Of a stretch of 64,000 nucleotides of DNA, positions 18,941 through 28,598 are shown piece by piece (position 1 is the first letter of the stretch; the number at the start of each line of letters is the position of its first letter). The notes under the pieces were generated by a model. The model had not been told where the DNA came from and did not search any database. It worked only from the letters and a program-made list of their open reading frames with translations. Source of the DNA: Mortierella sp. BCC40632 (Eukaryota > Mortierellomycota > Mortierellomycetes > Mortierellales > Mortierellaceae); contig WAEK01000009.1 of assembly GCA_011634665.1 (NCBI GenBank), positions 1,665,501 to 1,729,500 of the forward strand, written 5' to 3'. The position numbers were made by a program, and so were the translations under genes.

Positions 18941-20620
18941 ATGTCTTGTCAAAGCCGAAGTGGCCTGATATTGCAGCATCATGAACCTCGTGGAGTAGGA
19001 TTAAACGCAGAGTGGACGACTTCGGGACGCAGAGTAATAGGTCACCCTTTGCGCTCGACATACAATAGACCGTCCTGCAAAAAGTAGTGTGGTGGTGGTT
19101 GGCCTTGAAGACACCTCTCATAGACGGGAGCAAGACCAGGGTCATCAGCATACCCCTCTATAACGTGCTGTCTCCAACTTGTATCCGTCTGAAGGCTGAA
19201 AGAGTTGATGGACATAGGGACAGGATCTGGTTCAAGTTTATCAAGGTTCGCGGTGGTCCGGACGACGAGAGAGAGCATCTGGTACGATGTTCTCAATTCC
19301 CCGCTTGAACTTGAACTCGAAATCATACTCTTGGAGGAGTTCCATCCATCTCGCCTGGCGCCTTGTCAGTTTGGGCTGGGTTGGAAAGTGTCTCAGCGTA
19401 TCGTGATCGGTATATACAATAAAAGTGTGAACCGTCTAAGTAAAAGCGCCATGTTTTGAGGGCGTGGACAACAGCCAGGAGTTCCTGTTCATGGGTAGGG
19501 TAGTTCCGTTCAGCTGGGTTTAGTTTGCGGGATGTAAATGCGACAGGTCTGGATGATCCGTCGGCGTCTGTTTGAAAAAAAGAACAGCACCTATGGCAAA
19601 TCCAGAGGCATCAGTCTCCACTGTGGACGGCAGATCGGGGTCAAAGATTCGTAGGACTGGAGCGGAGCTGATTGCAGATTTGAGGCTAAGGAATGCTTGT
19701 TCGCTGTTTTCATCCCATACGAACTGATGGTTTTCGCCAAGGTAGGGAGGTGAGGGGAAGTGCGATGTCGGCAAAATTTTTGATATATTGGTGATAAAAT
19801 TGCGCAAGACCAAGAAATTGCTGAACGTCGCGTTGTTTCTCCGGTCGTGGCCATTCACGAATCGCTTTAACAAGCCCAGCATTGGTGTGAACGCCATCTT
19901 TGGTTATTACATGGCCGAGAAACTCCGTTTCTTCTTTTCATGAAAGAGCACTTGCTCAGCTTGGCGTACAGTCCATGTTTTCGGAGGAGGGCAAGGACAC
20001 TTCGAATATGGCGGAGATGCTCGGTCTTGGTTTTTGAATAAATCAAGATATCGTCGAGGTAGACGACAACCCACTTGTCCAGAACAGGATCGAGTACTTT
20101 CAGCATCATATTGAAAAAGGAAGCCGGTGCATTTGTGAGGCCAAATGGAACCACATTAAACTCAAAATGACCGTATCTGCAGCGAAAAGCTGTCTTGTGC
20201 GTGTGTGGTCCATAGATGCGCTGTTGGTGGTAACCAGAAATGAGGTCAAGCTTTGGTAAAGTAGCGAGCGCCACGGAATCTGTCAATAAGCTCGTCTATT
20301 CTGGGCAGCGGGTGGCGATTCTTCCTTGTGATACTGTTGAGAGCGCGATAATCGACGCACATTCGGAGAGTGCCATCAGCCTTCTTGACGAATAAAAAAC
20401 AGGGGCACCATACGGAGACGTGCTTGGTTTGATGAACTTTTTGGAGAGTAGGTCGTCCAGTTGTTTTTTTAGCTCGTCAAGTTCAGCAACAGATAGTCGA
20501 ATGACGGGGCGGAAGGGGGGGTCTGCCGCTGGGTCAGTGTCGATACGCATAGCATCACCCTCGGTCGGGGGGGAAGGCCTGATGGGAGGGTAGGGGGGGG
20601 AAAATGTCCGGGAATTCGTC
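18940..20620 (-). pseudogene. Ty3-X1 RT and RNase H
   Basis: RT begins at [15 protein letters not shown] near 20540, then [38 protein letters not shown] near 20060. RNase H has [14 protein letters not shown]. The frame is broken at several runs (for example A7 near 19572 where X2 has A5). X2 carries the same region as one open frame. Confidence 0.87.
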
Positions 20621-21520
20621 AAAACAATTGAGTGGATGTCGGGGTGTAAGGGAGGGGTTGGGGGAGGAGCGGAGGAGGGGGAGGAGAAGAGGGAGAGAGG
20701 AGGAAGGGGCAGAGAGGAAGGAGGAGGAGGAGGGGGCAGAGGAAGGAGTGGAGGAAGGAGTGGGGAGGAAGGAGTGGAGGAAGGGAGTGGAGGAAGGAGT
20801 GGATGAAGGAGTGGAGGAGGGAGTGGAAGAGTGATTTGTTTGATCTGTGCTATCCTCATCGAGAGACCGAATAAGGGGCTAAGCAGATCTCGCTTCCGAT
20901 GTCTGTTGCCTCAGTGAAGAAATGTACGTGAGTGAGGAGAAGTCCCCGAGTGCGAGATGAGATAGATGACGATTTGAAACCAGTGCATTCCCAATCGATG
21001 GTGAGGCCGTTGTGTTGGAACCGTAGATTGTTTGTCCGCCAGTTGATGAGTGGGTTGATCTCAGCAAGCCAAGGCTTGCCAAGAATAAGGTCATATTTGT
21101 GGAGAGGGTAGACGATAGGGGTAAGAGTTGTGGAGTATTGGTGTCGTTGTAGGGAGATGTTGGATTTGAGTGCTGCAAAAGATTGGGAGCCATTTGGGAG
21201 GATGATAGGGATAGGGGAGATGCAAGTGTAGGGATTGAATGTTTTTGATGAAAGACTCGCTGACCACATTGCCTTGGGCTCCGCCGTCGATGAGGACCGC
21301 GCTGGATGGCCGTCAACATTGCAAATAAATGTAAGGAGTGTCGACTTTGCCTTCTCCACTGTGAAAGTAGAGACTCCAATGCCTTTTTACGTAGGCGGCG
21401 AATCTTGCTTTTAGATAGAACTGAGGTAGAGCAGGGTTCGGAGATTGAGGATGATGGGGATGAACTGAATGCAGGGTAGGTGTTATCGTCCAATCCTGTC
21501 TCAGGTTGAGTAGGCAAGGG
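20621..21520 (-). pseudogene. Ty3-X1 protease and proline-rich linker
   Basis: TFICNVDGHPA precedes a protease whose active-site stretch is frame-broken near 21300, then [36 protein letters not shown] and INWRTNNLRFQHNG. Between protease and RT lies an unusual run of about 200 bp, almost only G and A on the plus strand, coding Pro/Leu/Ser repeats (20640-20835). Confidence 0.75.
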
Positions 21521-22550
21521 GAGAGTATAGTCATAGGCGGTGGAGTGAGGTAAATGATTGTGGGAAGGCGAACATGATGATGGAGAAGTATGTATTTTAT
21601 CTGAAATAGCGATCGGTTTATTGGAAGTGACAGAAAACTTTTCAGAGGAAATAATATTTCTCCCATGGTCCAGAAGATCGGAGGAGGGGGAGTAGCAGCA
21701 ACAAGAGTCTGGACCTTTTCTAGTTGCTGTTGGCTTTTCCCGACTGAGGGGGGAGGGGGAGTGGCTGTTTGCTGCGCCTGGGGGAGGGGAGTGGTTTCAA
21801 TGTTGTTGAATTGTCGGGAGGGTTTCGCAGAAGGGGGAAAGGTGCGGCATTTGTCCGCCATGTGGCCTATTTTGCGACATTTGAAGCATCCCCTGTTCGC
21901 CTTGAGGTATTCGCGTTCCTCGTTGGTGAGCTTAGCTGGGCGAGGGACGCTGCCTCGGTTATTCGAAAGGTTTGACAAATAATTGACTTGGGCAGAGAGA
22001 TTATTGATCATCATCTGCATAGAGTCAATGTCCATGGCGTTAGGGTCCTTGACAGGGGTGGTCTTGGAGGTAAGGCCCTCAGGGAAAGGATGGCATGCAC
22101 GTTTGTAGCCTGTTGGATGGCCACATCCAAAGATTTGGGCTCACGAAGGCGAACCTCTTTGCTAGTATCATAGTGTAGGCCTTTCATGTACCAGTGTAAA
22201 GGCAGTTTCGTCGTCGAGTGTAGGGACGCGTCGTCTCAAGCGGCGGAACTCGTGAGTGTAGGCAGCAATGGTTCGTTTGCCTTGTTTCAGACCTTCGAGG
22301 GCCTCACGAGCGGCGGTCTTTGCATTGGGAGGGGTGTGGAAATCAAGGAATGCCTCTCGAAATTTTATCCATGGGCAGGTGATGTTGAGACCGCATGTTC
22401 TCCACCAGGATTTAGCGTCTCCAGTAAGGTTTAAGGCTGTATACTGCACCCAGTCGCATTCGTTGAGCTTGACGACCTGGTAATACTCCTCCTGGTTGTC
22501 GATGAAGTTGTTGCAGGCGTCCGCGTCGATGTCCCCAGAGTAGGGGGCGG
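21521..22550 (-). pseudogene. Ty3-X1 Gag (N-terminus missing)
   Basis: Capsid part near 22170-22540 has SGDIDADACNNFIDNQEEYY, LNLTGDAKSWWRTCG, WIKFREAFLDFHTP and HEFRRLRRRVPTLDDETAF. The CCHC knuckle CFKCRKIGHMADKC lies near 21865-21905. Frame-broken in the middle. The 5' end is lost at R2. Confidence 0.8.
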
Positions 22551-23049
22551 TGTGCTGTAGCTCCTTTGCTCCAAAGACACACGGGGGATGCTCAAAGGAG
22601 AGGAAGGCAAAGGGACGGTCATCTGGTCGAGGGCCAATGAATGAGAGTCATAGGATTGCTCAGGTGGGAACAACAGCCAGGAAGGAAGGAAAGAATGAAG
22701 GGGGGGGGGGAATCGGAACGAGAAGAGTCTTACATCAAAAGCGCCATGCTACCAACGGGTCGCCAGGAGCTCTTCAATGGCATGAAACGAGCGGAAGGCA
22801 GCACAAAGCTAAATCAAGCTTCTACAAAAAGAGGGGGAAGGGTTGGACGCATCTTACTTTCAAAGTCAACAAGGAACAAAACAAAAGGAAGAAACGACCA
22901 GGAGCAAACAAGAGCCTGCTCAAGTATTTATTCATCTACGATCTATTGAGGGGCATGCAGACCAGATGGCTCCGCAGCCCCAAGTTGTCCACCTCTTGGA
23001 AAGGGCTAAAATCGTAACTACTGCGACCAGTGTCAGTTACTACACGACA
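22551..23049 (-). mobile_element. R element R2
   Basis: 499 bp, reverse orientation, flanked on both sides by GCGG. The left flank is X1 gag (minus strand) and the right flank is Ty3-T integrase (plus strand), so it sits exactly at the junction of two truncated elements. Confidence 0.85.
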
Positions 23050-23189
23050 GCGGCAACCCTTGCAAAGGCTCAAGATGCGATCGCCGAGAAGCAAATCCTC
23101 CAAAAACTACAAGCAGATATAAAGCGAAGCCCCTGCACATTCAAGGTGGGAGATATGGTCCTGCTGAGTACCGAAAATATTTCGGCCAC
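23050..23189 (+). pseudogene. Ty3-T integrase C-terminal part, upstream of Q1
   Basis: ATLAKAQDAIAEKQILQKL and CTFKVGDMVLLSTENI match the post-core integrase segment of chromoviruses. It continues after Q1 at 24092. Confidence 0.75.
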
Positions 23190-24091
23190 TGCCCTGTAGA
23201 AATCACAAACAGGCCGCTGGGGAAATAGGATCAAATGGGTCTACGGTCAGTCTATCTTCTACAAATCTACATTCAACTCTCATAACGACGAAGGGAGAAT
23301 ACGTACAGAAATGGGAATGGCAATGTCCTAGAGCAATCTCAGGAGAACAAGAACCAAAGTGGGAAGAAAACCGATCGGGCTGAGGAAAATTATGCTAAGT
23401 CCAAAGTAGGCAAATTTACACTGTGTGAATAAGGCAAAAATGAGATTCAGACAAAAGAGTTGGTGTCGTGCCAGAGTCCAAAGACAAAGACCAACCTTTT
23501 GTCGATATATCTCGTTTTCACAGGAATTTTCCAGAAGAACAACGATGGGACAGGACCGAAGAAAGTGATCAAGATGCTATTCTGAAAGGATGGGGATGGC
23601 ACAAATGGGTTCGAGTCAATCAAGCTGGCACTGGTAGCTGTCCACACGAGGAATAAACAGCTCGATCAAGAAAGAAAAAAAAGAAAAGAAAGGAGAAGGA
23701 AAGAAAGGGATGGGATAGCAATGGCCAGAGGCCACGCGGATGTCTCTTGATACTCCTCGTGCGAGTCTTGGCTTCTTGATCCCACGATCGTTGAAGTATT
23801 CTTGCAATGGTCCAAGGAGGGGAGAAGGTCGATAAACGTCACGTTGCAGACGGGTCGCCAGGAGCACTTCGATGGCATGGAACGAGCGGTCAGCAGCGCA
23901 AAGCCCATATGACTTAGGGTGGATGTCGCATGTCTGTCGTTGGGTAAGGGTCGCTCAACCAGGGGAGGGAGTAACTTACTCTTCAAAGACGGCAGGCAGA
24001 CGAAATACAAAGAAGGGGCATCCCCGAGCAAGGAAGCTTGCTCGGTGTCTTTTATTTCACTATCTTCCGATATCGTAGTTGCTACATGACA
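23190..24091 (-). mobile_element. Q element Q1 (about 900 bp)
   Basis: Reverse copy of Q2 (50589-51487). On the minus strand it runs from TGTCATGTAGCAACTACG to ATTTCTACAGGGCA. Flanks CCAC/CCGC agree in three of four bases. No conserved long ORF. Its terminal sequences resemble those of R (TGTCRTGTAG...CTACAG..CA). Confidence 0.82.
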
Positions 24092-24509
24092 CCGCTGCCC
24101 ACGCCAACCGCCCTTCGAAAATACTCGAGCCACAATTCATTGGGCCATACGAAATCATAGACAAGATCAATGAGAACGCGTTCAAACTCGACCTACCACC
24201 TAACATGCGACAGCACCCTGTATTCAACGCTGATCTCCTGCGACCTTATATACAGAGTCCCCTCCGGAGTATGGAGACCGGGCACCTCCCAGACCACCCC
24301 CAGAGTTGGTTGACGAGGAAGAGGAGTACGAGGTTGATAAGATATTGAACTACAAGATGGTGGGGCGAACACCCAAATGGCTTGTAGCATGGAAGGGATA
24401 CGGCGCGGATGACGCTACGTGGGAGACGAAAGCGACGCTAAAGAATGCTAAAGATATATTTAGCGAGTTCGAAAAAGAGAGAAAAGGTAGTAAGAAAAAG
24501 AGAAAGTAG
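24092..24509 (+). pseudogene. Ty3-T integrase end and chromodomain
   Basis: AHANRPSKILEPQFIGPYEI, NAFKLDLPPNMRQHPVFNADL, then a chromodomain: EEEYEVDKILNYKMVGRTPK, LVAWKGYGADDATWE, with basic tail GSKKKRK. One frame change near 24295. The chromodomain aromatic and charged positions are present. Confidence 0.82.
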
Positions 24510-24678
24510 TGGTACTGTTTTTTTTAAAGGGGAAGGTTGCAAGAGGACCAACAGGTGGGGACCCGTTGTGAATAAGCCTGGCCTGGGAGAGATAGGAGTG
24601 ACCCTCTATAAATGGGGGTCACCTGTAGTAATTAACAGCCATCGGCTCCTTGACATAATAAACAGCCTTTCAAACATA

Positions 24679-26291
24679 AAGACCTCCAAAAATGTGTTCG
24701 CATAAATTTTGTATTTTGATAAGCGTATCTGCTTTATATCCAAATGATATCTAAAAGAGCTACTCTTTAAATCGTAGATTGCCACTTCAATGGAGTAGCT
24801 GTCAGTCAACTTGTTTTGCTTATTCTTTCATTATTGGTCATGAGACTGATATTTTCTTAGACACCATCCTATTGGAACACATTTTTGGAAACAAGGATTG
24901 TACTATCAGCAGATTTTAGAAAGGTCGGATCAAATCTGAAGTTAGTTTATTTGAGCTCCCTTTAACTGGATCACCTTGTGCATTCGGCCAGGGAGACTCT
25001 CGTAAATAGAATGAATGAAGTCAATAGGAAACGATGCCCAGATATCTTCTACACTACTCCACAGCTCTTGCAAATCTTTAGGACTTGTTTGGTACTGATC
25101 CAAGGCCCTTTTGATGTACGCCCACACATGTTCGATGATGTTGAGGTCTGCTGAGTTCACAGGCCACTCCAGTCTTTTGATTCGTCTAGAGCGGAAGAAA
25201 TGATTGATAATACGAGCAGTATGTACTCGAGCATTGTCTTGTTGGAAAAGAAACTTACCACGATCCATTCCACGATAATCCCGGGAAGCGAGAACATAGC
25301 TGTTGAGTATATCCAAATACACTTGCGAATTTATCCTCTCTTTGATCCAACTAGCATCGCCCATTCCAAAAAAATGTAATGCAACCCCATATCATGATCT
25401 TGCCTCCTCCTCCTTGTGGAACTCCTTTCGAGTGATGTTCTCTTTTTCCTTTGTTTTCTGGTTTTGAATAAAAGACTTTCCTTCCATAGGTCCCCATTTT
25501 GCTAATGATGGTCTCGTCGGAGAACATCACATTCTTCCAGTCTTCCACTGTCCAGTGAAGATGCTACCTTGCAAACTGCACTCGAGCCTTCTTTTGAATC
25601 TTCGTCAGATAAAGCCGTTTACGTTGGATGTAAGAGTTGAGGCCTCCATGATTCACATAGTTCCTGACCGTCTCTACATGAACCTGTATTCCATCCGTCG
25701 CCTGAACAAATCTTTGACCTTCTCGAAGAGTTGAAAGTTGACCAGTGTCTACTTGACGAACAGGCATCCGTATTGTCGCATCGCAAACTTTCTTCGGCCT
25801 ACCCATTTTAGGATCGGGTATGTACTCTTTGTCAGTCTTTCTGATCCTATCAATGGCCGCAAGGGAGATATGTAGCTCGGCTGACACTTGGCGGACTGAT
25901 CTTCTGGATCGGAGTAATGTCTTGATATCATCGACCTTGGCTTGGGAGAGCTGCCTCATCGTGGAATGACGAAATGTACAGAGAGTATACTGAGGGAGAG
26001 CGGCCAGTGTAAGTGAAGAGTAGGGTGCTATGTAGAAAGAAGTTGAGGAAAAAAGGCGCTAGAAAGAAATAGAGGTGGGTTTTCAAAAAAGTGTATCAAT
26101 GTACCGCACATTTTTAAGGCAAACTTACAGGCGGAAAAAAAGTTTTTTTAGAAATAAGGTGAGACCAGGATGGAGCCCATTGGCAATACTTTTTACCAAA
26201 GTACCCACGAGAGCATTATGTCTTGGTATAATATGGAATCAAAAAAAGAGTTGAAATACTAGATTTGTGCGAGCACTTTTTTTGAGGTCTT
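24679..26291 (-). mobile_element. Tc1/mariner element Tc1-2
   Basis: 1613 bp with imperfect inverted ends beginning AAGACCTC and flanking TA (24677-24678, 26292-26293). Carries a minus-strand transposase close to that of Tc1-1. The sub-terminal GTGTTCGCA/GTGCTCGCA motif is shared with Tc1-1. Confidence 0.92.
24942..25959 (-). pseudogene. Tc1-2 transposase
   Basis: DD34E transposase. Start MRQLSQAKVDDIKTLLRSRR (25959) with a helix-turn-helix (VRQVSAELHISLAAIDRI) and GRPKKVCDAT. A TAG stop follows QKKARVQFAR near 25568. The catalytic part has MFSDETIIS, FQQDNARVHTA and NSADLNIIEHVW. A frameshift near 25365 follows GCITFF at an A run. Catalytic residues intact; inactive as read. Confidence 0.88.
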
Positions 26292-26435
26292 TAGACACCA
26301 GACAAACCTATTGCATTGCATCTCCTCTGTCAGGTGGGAGTCCATCAGGGAGAGAGTCGGGGAAAGCATCAGGAAACTCTTCCATAACTATCTTTCGGAT
26401 TTCAGGATCAGCGTTTTCCTAGGGGTTGGTGACAG

Positions 26436-26579
26436 TAGTGTTTCTCAAAAAAGCCCGAGCCAAAAAAGCTAGTCCCACACAATGTAAAATTTCTCGGTGA
26501 AAGCTCACCCGACTCGGCTCGAAAATTTACATTGTGTGGGACTAGCTTTTTTGGCTCGGGCTTTTTTTGAGAAACACTA
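26436..26579. mobile_element. Palindromic MITE hATm-2, copy 1
   Basis: 144 bp, almost a perfect hairpin: TAGTGTTTCTCAAAAAAGCC at one end and its complement at the other. Perfect 8-bp duplication GGTGACAG (26428-26435, 26580-26587). Y2 near 62505 carries the empty site. The 8-bp TSD and TAGTG start fit the hAT superfamily. Confidence 0.93.
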
Positions 26580-26587
26580 GGTGACAG

Positions 26588-27205
26588 GCTTGGCATCTCC
26601 CTCTTTGAGTAGAGCAATAAAGACTTCACTGCCAGGAAGGGCGGCGACGGTGTTAAAGTGCATGTGGCTAAGGAGGAGTCCACCAGAGGTTGTCGTTACT
26701 GAAGTGGGTTTGAAGCTGCGACATGTCCAGTGAACTGTCTTTCCGTTGTGATCAAAGACTAGTTTGTTCGTCTGCCAGTTGATATTCGGGTTGATGTCAG
26801 TGAGCCAGGGTTTACCGAGGATGATGTCGTACTTTTGGAGGTCATAAGCGATAGTGTCTACCGTGTCAGTGTAATTATCGCGTGCAAGTGTAATCGTTGC
26901 CGTGTGGGATGTCGTAGATGAGGAGCCGTTAGGGAGGAGGACAGGGATGGGGTTGCATGATTTTACAGGGATCGAGTGTTGGGATAAAAATCCTTTGCAG
27001 ATTACATTCATTTCGGTCCCGCCATCGATTAAAATCTTTGCAGGGTGGTTGTTGACTACGCCGATGAAAGTAAGGAGTCGTTGATGAGCCTTTGCAATAG
27101 TGAAGCTATGAAGACCCAATCCTTTCTTTTTCTTCGGTTTGTGTGTTGACTCTGTCGATGGGTCTAGCTGTAATTCAAGAGCAGGTGGGTCCAGGTCCAC
27201 TTTGT
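26588..27205 (-). pseudogene. Ty3-Y3 protease region
   Basis: Minus strand: [26 protein letters not shown] (D-G-G active site), [34 protein letters not shown] and KLVFDHNGKTVHWTC. About 207 aa open. The MITE interrupts the stretch just before RT. Confidence 0.85.
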
Positions 27206-28304
27206 CACTAATTCAAGCCTTCTCCTCAGTCAATGACGACGTTGGCATTGGTTCATGGACGTTTGTGTGGGCCTTGGTTGGGTCGTGAGTATTATTGTCA
27301 TTATTGTTCTGAGGAGTGGACGAAGTAGAGTTGAATACTTTTTTATTTTTATTCGCTTGAGAACTTAACTCTGGTCTTGGAACACTCCCCTGATCCAGGT
27401 GGATAGGAGAGGGGGTTTCAGCAACTAAGCCCTGGACTGATCTTAATTGCTGGGGCCTTTTCCCTGCTCGGGCTGAGGGGGAGAGGTCTCTTCGGATTCT
27501 ATGTTGTTGAAACGTTTTCCACTGCGACATTCGTTAGCCATATGTCCTTCCTTGCGGCAGCGGAAGCAAGCTCCTCGTCGGCGGAGTCGCTCTCGTTCTT
27601 GTGGCGATAGTTTGGGTGTTGATGAGGGGCGGGAAGAGAACTGTTGACGAAGGGCGTTAAGTTCGGTCCTGAGGTTATCAATTTCCATAGCCATCGGGTC
27701 TTTTTGAGTACTGTTGGAACCGGAGGGGGAAGAGGGACCATGGTGATTATCGTGGGAGAAATAACTGGAGGGGTAGAGGATATCGTGAACGATTGATGCC
27801 TCGGTGATAGCTTTTTCAAAGGTCTTGGGTTGGCGTAGTCGAACCTGTTTAGAAGTTTCTGGATGGAGGCCATGAAGAAACCAGAAAAGTGCAGCGTCCG
27901 TGTCTTCCTTAAGGATGAGACGCAAAGCCTCTTTTTCCTTGGATCAATTTTTCCAACTTTAGAAGAGCAGCGTGGACAGCATCAGGAGGCTGAACCTTGC
28001 GATAAATGAAACGCGGAATTCCTCCCAGGGGGTGTCAATCTCGATCTCGGATGTGCGCCACCAAGAGCGTGCGTCCTTTGTGAGGGCAAGGAGAAAGAAC
28101 CGAACCCAAAGATACTTGGAGAGCTGTAAGACAGTGAATTACTCTTCATAGCTATTGGCAAAAATTCAGACACACTTCAGCATCGATAAAGCCACTAAAG
28201 GGCTCAGGCTTGGGGGGTTTGAGGACGGCGGCAAAGGTTCTTGATTGATCATTCGCGGCCAATCCTTGAAGAATGGAGGCTAAGGCATCGGCTTCTTGAC
28301 TCAT
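27206..28304 (-). pseudogene. Ty3-Y3 Gag
   Basis: Start taken at the ATG coding MSQEADALASILQGLAANDQ (28304), which follows the primer site and leader. The CCHC knuckle CFRCRKEGHMANEC lies near 27530-27575, preceded by DPMAMEIDNLRTELNALRQQ, as in A Gag. The frame is broken near 27930 and 28160. The C-terminal linker is Ser/Thr/Asn-rich. Confidence 0.8.
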
Positions 28305-28430
28305 GATGGAAAAGGTAGAAAAAAAATCTGAAAGGAGTCTTGTTCTTGGGGTACTTGGGTTGGAGTCGTGGGGGTCCGAGGGGTGGCAGGGTTCGAGGAG
28401 GAGTTCGTGTCAGAGTGGTCAGTGGAAAGA

Positions 28431-28449
28431 GGTTGTACCTTTGCTACCA
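28431..28449 (-). other. Y3 primer binding site
   Basis: On the minus strand TGGTAGCAAAGGTACAACC follows the LTR end CTGTTGCA directly. Very like the A1/A2 site. Confidence 0.7.
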
Positions 28450-28598
28450 TGCAACAGTCAGAGGCCAGGGAGTCTTTGGTTTGAGCAGTTTATTGCTGAA
28501 GATTAAAGAAATGATAAAACTAACTATTTATACAAGTGGTTGGGTGGCAAATTGAAGGAAAAGCAGCAGTGGTGGCAACTTGTAGAAGATACTTTCCA
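28450..28598 (-). repeat. Y3 5' LTR (about 149 bp)
   Basis: Matches the Y1/Y2 LTR from TGCAACAGTC through the TATTTATACAAG box, but is shorter and diverged at the far end, which is placed near TTTCCA. It is the border between the TE nest and the AT-rich island. Confidence 0.65.

Larger units (their letters stand above)
17521..22550 (-). mobile_element. Ty3-X1 chromovirus, 5' end missing
   Basis: Minus-strand element inserted in X'. Order from left: 3' LTR (17521-17681), chromodomain, integrase, RNase H, RT, protease, gag. It ends in gag at the R2 element. The 5' LTR is absent. X1 and X2 are near-identical apart from homopolymer lengths. Confidence 0.9.
23050..26315 (+). mobile_element. Ty3-T: 3' end of a chromovirus, with Q1 and Tc1-2 inserted
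   Basis: Plus-strand element: integrase C-terminus, chromodomain, polypurine tract (aaaggggaagg) and 3' LTR. Q1 interrupts the integrase and Tc1-2 interrupts the LTR. The left end is lost at R2; the right end abuts the Y3 RT region, into which T probably inserted. Confidence 0.82.
24538..26315 (+). repeat. Ty3-T 3' LTR, split by Tc1-2
   Basis: Starts TGCAAGAGGACC after the polypurine tract and includes CTATAAATGG and AATAAA. Its end after Tc1-2 is read as CCTATTGCA near 26315; this end is uncertain because no second T LTR is in the window. Confidence 0.6.
26316..28598 (-). mobile_element. Ty3-Y3: 5' half of a chromovirus
   Basis: Minus-strand element with 5' LTR, primer site, gag, protease and the first few RT codons, cut at 26316 by Ty3-T. 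Closest to Y2. The palindromic MITE hATm-2 copy 1 is inserted between protease and RT. Confidence 0.85.
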
